A stretch of 64,000 bases of DNA from Sulfuritalea sp. (GTDB taxonomy: Bacteria > Pseudomonadota > Gammaproteobacteria > Burkholderiales > Rhodocyclaceae), in contig JADJVS010000016.1 of the NCBI GenBank assembly GCA_016710465.1, forward strand, positions 558,001 through 622,000. Direction: 5' to 3'. Every line of letters starts with the position of its first letter. Position 1 is the stretch's first letter. Made by a program: the position numbers and the translations under genes. Shown here piece by piece: positions 59,732 to 64,000 of the stretch. The notes under the pieces were generated by a model that saw nothing but the letters and a program-made list of their open reading frames with translations, made no database searches and was not told the DNA's origin.

Positions 59732-60037
59732 ATGCCGCGTAAAGTTCCGCTCGCCACGCCGGGCGAGATTCTGCTCCATGATTTCCTGGAACCCATGGGT
59801 ATCAGCCAATACCGACTGGCGAAGGAGATCGGAGTGCCCCAGCGCCGGATCGGTGAGATTGTGGCTGGTCGTCGCGCTATTACCGCCGACACAGCTCTAC
59901 GCTTGGCCGCCTTCTTCGGTACTGACGCACAAAGCTGGATCAACCTGCAAAGCCATTACGATACCGAGATGGCACGGGAAACCATGGAAGCCGTTCTTTC
60001 CGGTATTCGGCGCTGGGATGAACTGGCAACGGCATGA
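59732..60037 (+). CDS. higA: HigA-type antitoxin (XRE-family)
   Basis: 101 residues. Starts TPGEILLHDFLEPMGISQYR, helix-turn-helix LAKEIGVPQRRIGEIVAGRRAI then TADTALRLAAFFGTDAQSWINLQ, the standard HigA/VapI pattern. Neutralises HigB and represses the operon promoter. Confidence 0.93.
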   Translation: MPRKVPLATPGEILLHDFLEPMGISQYRLAKEIGVPQRRIGEIVAGRRAITADTALRLAAFFGTDAQSWINLQSHYDTEMARETMEAVLSGIRRWDELATA

Positions 60038-60190
60038 ACTGACTGGCGAGGTTGGTGCACTGAAGATGGACGGCCAGCGAAGGGCAGCGAACCAGCGTTC
60101 GTGGTAAGAAACGTGGTAACTCATGATCGACAAAATAGCTACCGCTTGTTGTGGCAAGCCGTTCCGGCCTCAATGTGACTGACACCCCAC

Positions 60191-60622
60191 CTACTTGACC
60201 ATGAGCCCCTGGCTATCGGCATCCGACGGTTCCAGAACCAATTCCCCATCACGAAACCGCATTCGGCCGGCAGGAACGACCCCGCCACGGTTCAACTCGC
60301 CACTCGGAAGCGGAATGCGTCGATCGCCAGTCACTTCCGGCGCCGCTTTCAGCGGACCGCCGGAAGGCACGGGCGCGGCTGACGCGGCATCATTGACTTC
60401 GTCCGCCAAGAATCCAAGCTCCCTGCTCAGGCGCAGCCCGGTCGATGATGGGGGTGCCGCCACTTTTGGGTGCGAGTACACTCTCGTTGTCTTCGGCGAG
60501 CTCCTATCGTCGCCCGGGGCGCCTTGCGCCCTGGCCTTGGGCAGCAGCCCCAGCCATGTCGCGTGCAGCCACAACGGGGCGAGCAACACCATCCATCGCC
60601 GGCCGACACGCGGCAAATCCAT
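60191..60622 (-). CDS. Hypothetical secreted/low-complexity protein
   Basis: 143 residues with N-terminal hydrophobic stretch WMVLLAPLWLHATWLGLLP and possible cleavage after ARAQ. The rest is Pro/Ser/Gly-rich with GRMRFRDGELVLEPSD at the end. No family recognised. Three bases after the upstream membrane protein gene, so probably one operon. Confidence 0.55.
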   Translation of the reverse strand: MDLPRVGRRWMVLLAPLWLHATWLGLLPKARAQGAPGDDRSSPKTTRVYSHPKVAAPPSSTGLRLSRELGFLADEVNDAASAAPVPSGGPLKAAPEVTGDRRIPLPSGELNRGGVVPAGRMRFRDGELVLEPSDADSQGLMVK

Positions 60623-60625
60623 TCC

Positions 60626-61042
60626 TTACCTCAGCACCCAAAGACCGCCGCATTTCCGGCAATGCGCGCGCAGCCAGATTCCGCCGCCCTGCTTCTCGAG
60701 TACCGGATCGCCACCGTCGGGCATCGGATTGGGGCCGGAGGCTTCGATTGAAAATTTCGCATAGGCGCCGCAGCCTGGGCACGCCGCCTGTTCGCCAAGG
60801 CGCTCGGCAATTTCCAGCAGCAGGCGGTAGCGCGTCCAACTGAAGAGCGTGACCGAAAGCCCGGCGAGCAGGAGCATGGCGCCCGTCAGGCGCGAACCAC
60901 TGCCAGCTCCCGCGAGCTCCACGCCGCTGACCAGGACGATGAGCCCGAGGAACCAGGTGACCAGCCAGGCATGGCACTCGATCAACTGGCGCTCATACCA
61001 GCGGCGAAAGCCGTGAGTGCGAATTCTGTCGAGGGAAGCCAA
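60626..61042 (-). CDS. Membrane protein with C-terminal zinc-ribbon-like motif
   Basis: 138 residues. Two adjacent membrane helices (AWLVTWFLGLIVLVSGVELA and LTGAMLLLAGLSVTLFSW) followed by CPGCGAYAKF and CRKCGGLW, two CxxC pairs. I place the start at TTG 61042 (ASLDRIRTHGFRRWYERQL) because AGGAG precedes it; the open frame runs to ATG 61081. Function unknown. Confidence 0.65.
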   Translation of the reverse strand: MASLDRIRTHGFRRWYERQLIECHAWLVTWFLGLIVLVSGVELAGAGSGSRLTGAMLLLAGLSVTLFSWTRYRLLLEIAERLGEQAACPGCGAYAKFSIEASGPNPMPDGGDPVLEKQGGGIWLRAHCRKCGGLWVLR

Positions 61043-61254
61043 GGCATCTCCTGTCGCCAATCCGGGCGAGCATAGACGCATGCCACATGGCCCGCAAGCC
61101 AGGCCGCTAGCGGGTCGGGCGCGGGGGCCCGGGGCTGATCGCTATCCGGCACAGGCGGCCGCCCGTATAATCGACCGGCCTTGCCGTTCCGGAACTCCCG
61201 GGGCGCAACTTTGTCGAAGGCTTCGTACCCTACTCAAGGAGAGCTCTAAACGCC

Positions 61255-61947
61255 ATGGAAAACATCCAGACCTACCAGCAAACCGCGACGATCGACATTG
61301 CCCAGCGGCAACAACGCGTTCTGCGCAATACCTATGCCCTGCTTGCGCTTTCGATGGTGCCGACTATCCTCGGCGCCCTGGTCGGAGTGCAGCTCAAGTT
61401 TTCCTTCCTCGCCGGCAGCCCCTTCATTGCCTTCATGCTCTTTCTCGGCGTGGCCTGGGCCTTCATGTGGGGCATCGAGCGCAACAAGAACAGCCGCATG
61501 GGCGTGGCCCTGTTGCTCGGCTTCACCTTCTTCATGGGCCTGATGCTCTCGCGCATCCTTCAGGTGGCGCTTGGCTTCGCCAATGGCGGCACGCTGATCG
61601 CCCTGGCCGGCGGCGGCACCGGCGCGATCTTCTTCGCCCTGGCCGGCGTGGCATCGACGACAAAGCGGGACTTTTCCAACATCGGCAAGTTCCTTTTCGC
61701 CGGCGTGATTCTGCTGCTGGTTGCGATCGTGGCGAACATCTTTTTCCAGATTCCCGCCCTCTCCCTGGCGATCGCGGCGATCGCGGTGGTGATCTTCTCG
61801 GCCTATATTCTTTATGACATCAGCCGCATCGTGCATGGCGGCGAGGACAACTACATCACCGCGACGCTTGCGGTCTATCTGGATGTCTACAATGTCTTCG
61901 TCAGCCTGCTGCAACTGCTGATGGCGTTCACCGGCGAGCGTGACTGA
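61255..61947 (+). CDS. Bax inhibitor-1/YccA family membrane protein
   Basis: 230 residues with seven hydrophobic segments. Family features: QRVLRNTYALLALSMVPTI, FFALAGVASTTKRDFSNIGKFL and the C-terminal YDISRIVHGGEDNYITATLAVYLDVYN with the conserved acidic pair of the BI-1 channel group. E. coli YccA modulates FtsH; in general these are Ca2+/H+ leak-type proteins. GAGAGCTC lies upstream of the ATG. Confidence 0.92.
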   Translation: MENIQTYQQTATIDIAQRQQRVLRNTYALLALSMVPTILGALVGVQLKFSFLAGSPFIAFMLFLGVAWAFMWGIERNKNSRMGVALLLGFTFFMGLMLSRILQVALGFANGGTLIALAGGGTGAIFFALAGVASTTKRDFSNIGKFLFAGVILLLVAIVANIFFQIPALSLAIAAIAVVIFSAYILYDISRIVHGGEDNYITATLAVYLDVYNVFVSLLQLLMAFTGERD

Positions 61948-61954
61948 CGGGCAA

Positions 61955-61976
61955 AGTCGGCGCTGACGGAACGGCG
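61955..61976 (+). repeat. Dispersed 22-bp repeat, intergenic copy
   Basis: AGTCGGCGCTG, five variable bases, ACGGCG, between the BI-1 family stop and the terminator. Confidence 0.6.
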
Positions 61977-61982
61977 CAACGT

Positions 61983-62013
61983 AAAACGGCGACCTCGGTC
62001 GCCGTTTTCGTTT
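61983..62013. terminator. Intrinsic terminator between the BI-1 gene and rlmD
   Basis: AAAACGGCGAC and GTCGCCGTTTT form an 11-bp stem around CTCG, with A/T-runs at both bases, between two convergent genes. Works in either direction. Confidence 0.82.
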
Positions 62014-62016
62014 GCC

Positions 62017-63315
62017 TCAGCGCTCGAAGAGCGCGATCGACTCCAGGTGCGAGGTATGCGGAAACATGTTGGCTATCCCCGCGCCGGCCAGGCGATAGCC
62101 CTTTTCATTTACCAGCACGGCAGCATCACGGGCCAAGGTTGCCGGACTGCAGGACACATAGACGATTCGCCACGGCGCAGCGCTTGACGGCAGGGCCTTG
62201 ACCACCGCTATCGCGCCTTCGCGCGGCGGATCGATCAGGAGCTTGTCCAAGCGCCCAAGCGCGGCAATACTTTCCTCCGTGGCGGCGAACAGGTTGGCCA
62301 CGCCAAATTCGCAGCGGCTCGCCAGGCCATTGCGCTCCGCATTCTGTCGTGCCCTTGCCACCAGCGCGGCACTGCCCTCGATCCCCAGCACTTGCGCGCC
62401 CATGGTGGCGATCGGCAGGCTGAAGTTGCCCAAGCCGCAAAACAGATCGCCAATGCGCTCGTCTGCCCCGGGCTGCAACAAGGTCATGGCCCGGCGCACC
62501 AGGACCCGGTTCACCGCCGGATTGACCTGGGTAAATTCCGTCGGATGAAAAGCCAGTTCCAGGTTGAAATCCGGCAGCCGGTAGCTCAACAGGGCGGCAT
62601 CCGGCGGATGCAGCAAGTGCGTTGAATCGACTCCCCCAGGTTGCAGGAACCAGACGATGCCATGCTCGTCGGCGAAATCCTTCAGCCGGTCCCTGTCCTG
62701 GTCGCTCAAGGCCTCAAGGTGGCGCAGAACCAGCACGGTGCTCTCACCACCGACGGCTACCTCGATTTGCGGCAAGCGGTCGGGCCGCGACATGCCCTCT
62801 ACCAGGTGCTTCAAATGCGGGATCAGGGCCGAAACAGGGGGCGGAAGAACAGGGCAGGAATCCATTACGGCAACAAAACTGCTGTGCCGCTCGCGAAAGC
62901 CGACCAGCGCCCCGCCCTTGCTGACCACGGTACGCACCGAGAGCCGCGCACGGGACCTGTATGCCCAGGGAAACCCTGCAATTGGAGGAAAAAGTTGGTC
63001 GGCCTTCAGGCGCCCAATATGCCAGAGCGCGTCCTCGAGCACGCGCTGTTTGGCCGCTGTCTGTCCGGAACGATCAAGATGCTGCATTGAGCAGCCGCCA
63101 CAGGTTCCGAAATTCGGGCAACCCGGCACCACGCGCTGGCTGGAGGCCTTGACTACCGACAGGACGCTTGCGTTTTCATACCTCGGCTTGCGCCGGTAGC
63201 TGGCGTACTCGACGGTTTCACCGGGCAAGGCGCCCTCGATGAAAATCGCCTTGCCGTCCACGTGGGCAACGCCGCGCCCTTCATGATCCAGCGATTCAAT
63301 CACCGCAATCGGCAT
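62017..63315 (-). CDS. rlmD: 23S rRNA (uracil-1939-C5)-methyltransferase RlmD
   Basis: 432 residues. N-terminal TRAM domain (SLDHEGRGVAHVDGKAIFIEGALPGE), 4Fe-4S ligands in CPNFGTCGGCSMQHL, SAM-binding GDLFCGLGNFSLPIA, LLIDPPREGA and nucleophilic Cys in YVSCSPATLARD. Methylates uridine 1939 of 23S rRNA. Start at the Met (MPIAVIES) preceded by GGGA; a GTG 18 bases earlier is possible. Confidence 0.95.
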   Translation of the reverse strand: MPIAVIESLDHEGRGVAHVDGKAIFIEGALPGETVEYASYRRKPRYENASVLSVVKASSQRVVPGCPNFGTCGGCSMQHLDRSGQTAAKQRVLEDALWHIGRLKADQLFPPIAGFPWAYRSRARLSVRTVVSKGGALVGFRERHSSFVAVMDSCPVLPPPVSALIPHLKHLVEGMSRPDRLPQIEVAVGGESTVLVLRHLEALSDQDRDRLKDFADEHGIVWFLQPGGVDSTHLLHPPDAALLSYRLPDFNLELAFHPTEFTQVNPAVNRVLVRRAMTLLQPGADERIGDLFCGLGNFSLPIATMGAQVLGIEGSAALVARARQNAERNGLASRCEFGVANLFAATEESIAALGRLDKLLIDPPREGAIAVVKALPSSAAPWRIVYVSCSPATLARDAAVLVNEKGYRLAGAGIANMFPHTSHLESIALFER

Positions 63316-63390
63316 CTCAAGTCCCGGTCCCACAAAAAGGTCGCCGATTATAATCGGCCATCGCGTCCCCGATTTCGCTCCATCCCCATC

Positions 63391-63873
63391 ATGGAACCCG
63401 CGTATTCGCTAATCACCACCGAGGCCGACTACCGTCACGCCTGCGATGTCGTCATCGCTCGCGCCCAATACGAGATCCTGATTTTTGATCGGGATCTTTC
63501 GGCGCCGCGCCTTGACGAAAAATCCCGCATCGACCTGCTGACACGTTTCCTCGCCGCCGAGGGACTGCGTCATTTGCGCATCGTGCTCCACGAACCGGAA
63601 ATCCTGCGCTCCCGCGCGCCCCGCCTGATGCAACTATTTGCCCGCTTCTCGCATCTGATTGAGATTCGGCAGTCACCCGACAACCTGCGACATCTTGCCG
63701 ACACGCATATCCTCGCCGACGACAACTGTGCGATACGGCGCTTTCAGTTCGACCAGCCTCGCAGTGCGCTGATCCTCGACGATCCGGGGGCTGTACATCC
63801 CTGGCGCCAGCGATTCGAGGATTTGTGGGAACAGTCGCTGCCCTGCCTGAGCGTCAATGCCACCGGGCTTTGA
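63391..63873 (+). CDS. Conserved hypothetical protein
   Basis: 160 residues, soluble, no signal. The pattern ILIFDRDLSAPRLDEKSRIDLLTRFL, then LRHLRIVLHEPEIL, HILADDNCAIRRFQFDQPR recalls a phospholipase-D-like half-domain (strands plus HxL-x4-D-like stretch HILADDN) but without a full HKD motif. I do not know its role. Divergent from rlmD with 75 bp between. Confidence 0.7.
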   Translation: MEPAYSLITTEADYRHACDVVIARAQYEILIFDRDLSAPRLDEKSRIDLLTRFLAAEGLRHLRIVLHEPEILRSRAPRLMQLFARFSHLIEIRQSPDNLRHLADTHILADDNCAIRRFQFDQPRSALILDDPGAVHPWRQRFEDLWEQSLPCLSVNATGL

Positions 63874-63916
63874 CCGGAATTGCGATGAGGACCGTGATTT
63901 ATTGCCGATATCCGCT

Positions 63917-63944
63917 TTGGTATCCACAACAAAAGCGATATAAT
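63917..63944 (+). promoter_or_regulatory. Strong sigma-70-type promoter near the window end
   Basis: TTGGTA (63917-63922), 16 bases, perfect TATAAT (63939-63944). Expected start of transcription is at about 63950, the first base of the hairpin listed next; the gene it drives lies outside the window. Confidence 0.6.
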
Positions 63945-63949
63945 TTCGG

Positions 63950-63980
63950 GTTGTCGGGTCGCGCCCGGCAACAATTTTTG
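63950..63980 (+). terminator. Terminator-like hairpin at the predicted transcription start
   Basis: GTTGTCGGG and CCCGGCAAC pair over nine base pairs (one G-U) around TCGCG, followed by AATTTTTG. It can end transcription of the gene at 63391; for transcripts from the promoter just upstream it would form a 5' terminal hairpin. Confidence 0.6.
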
Positions 63981-64000
63981 TCATACCCTGCCACTCCTCT

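Overview
The window is 64 kb of high-GC bacterial chromosome. Genes sit in long runs with 4-base stop/start overlaps. The mix of several acyl-CoA dehydrogenases, CoA ligases and crotonases, a Liv-type ABC importer, ETF/ETF-quinone oxidoreductase, a system II cytochrome c maturation block (ccmFGHI), a DMSO-reductase-family molybdoenzyme and multihaem cytochrome c points to a metabolically versatile, probably denitrifying betaproteobacterium of the Rhodocyclales type. That placement is inferred from gene content only; there is no rRNA gene here.

Layout. 1-1.4 kb: 3' part of a wax-ester synthase/DGAT gene. 1.5-4.6 kb: mobile patch with a ParE/RelE-type toxin-antitoxin pair inside 241-bp inverted repeats, followed by an intact IS1182-type element with 18-bp ends and a 4-bp target duplication. 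4.9-7.8 kb: two-component system (PAS hybrid kinase plus OmpR regulator). It is divergent from 7.9-20 kb: CoA ligase, livGFKHM-type importer, etfBA, acyl-CoA dehydrogenase, ETF-QO and a MaoC hydratase, i.e. uptake, activation, oxidation and electron delivery to quinone in one direction. 20.1-23.7 kb: 3-hydroxyacyl-CoA dehydrogenase, thiolase and CoA-transferase.

23.9-30.1 kb: accessory region. It holds a serine-hydrolase remnant, then a plasmid-like island with a tyrosine integrase, ParA plus a small ribbon-helix-helix-like protein, a possible replication/DNA-binding protein, an AT-hook-like protein and a helically phased repeat array, ending at tRNA-Arg(TCT). 30.2-31.1 kb: small zinc-binding protein, yajD, a 36-bp tandem repeat and tRNA-His.

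31.1-37.0 kb (minus strand): a methionine-rich secreted repeat protein, a small secreted protein, a pentahaem cytochrome c, a Tat-exported DmsA-like molybdoenzyme, its DmsB-like Fe-S subunit and a TorD-like chaperone. The catalytic and Fe-S genes carry at least six frameshifts in this sequence. I propose that this locus is a respiratory methionine-sulfoxide/oxidant-scavenging system analogous to the YedYZ-MrpX idea but built on a different Mo-enzyme family; this is the most interesting locus in the window and it is a hypothesis.

37.3-47.2 kb: a second beta-oxidation-like operon with a heteromeric acyl-CoA dehydrogenase pair (one frameshifted), a large dehydrogenase, two crotonases, thioesterase, a ComB-family phosphatase, MaoC, CoA ligase and an alpha/beta hydrolase. 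47.2-52.3 kb: OsmC, shortened RDD protein and ccmFGHI. 52.5-59.1 kb: flavodoxin-like protein, lysC, radical SAM protein, queD, another CoA ligase, GST and a crotonase. 59.1-60.0 kb: tRNA-Ser(TGA) followed by higBA. 60.2-64 kb: two small membrane/secreted proteins, a Bax inhibitor-1 family protein, rlmD and a conserved hypothetical. Dispersed short repeats and palindromes also occur, some in frame inside genes.
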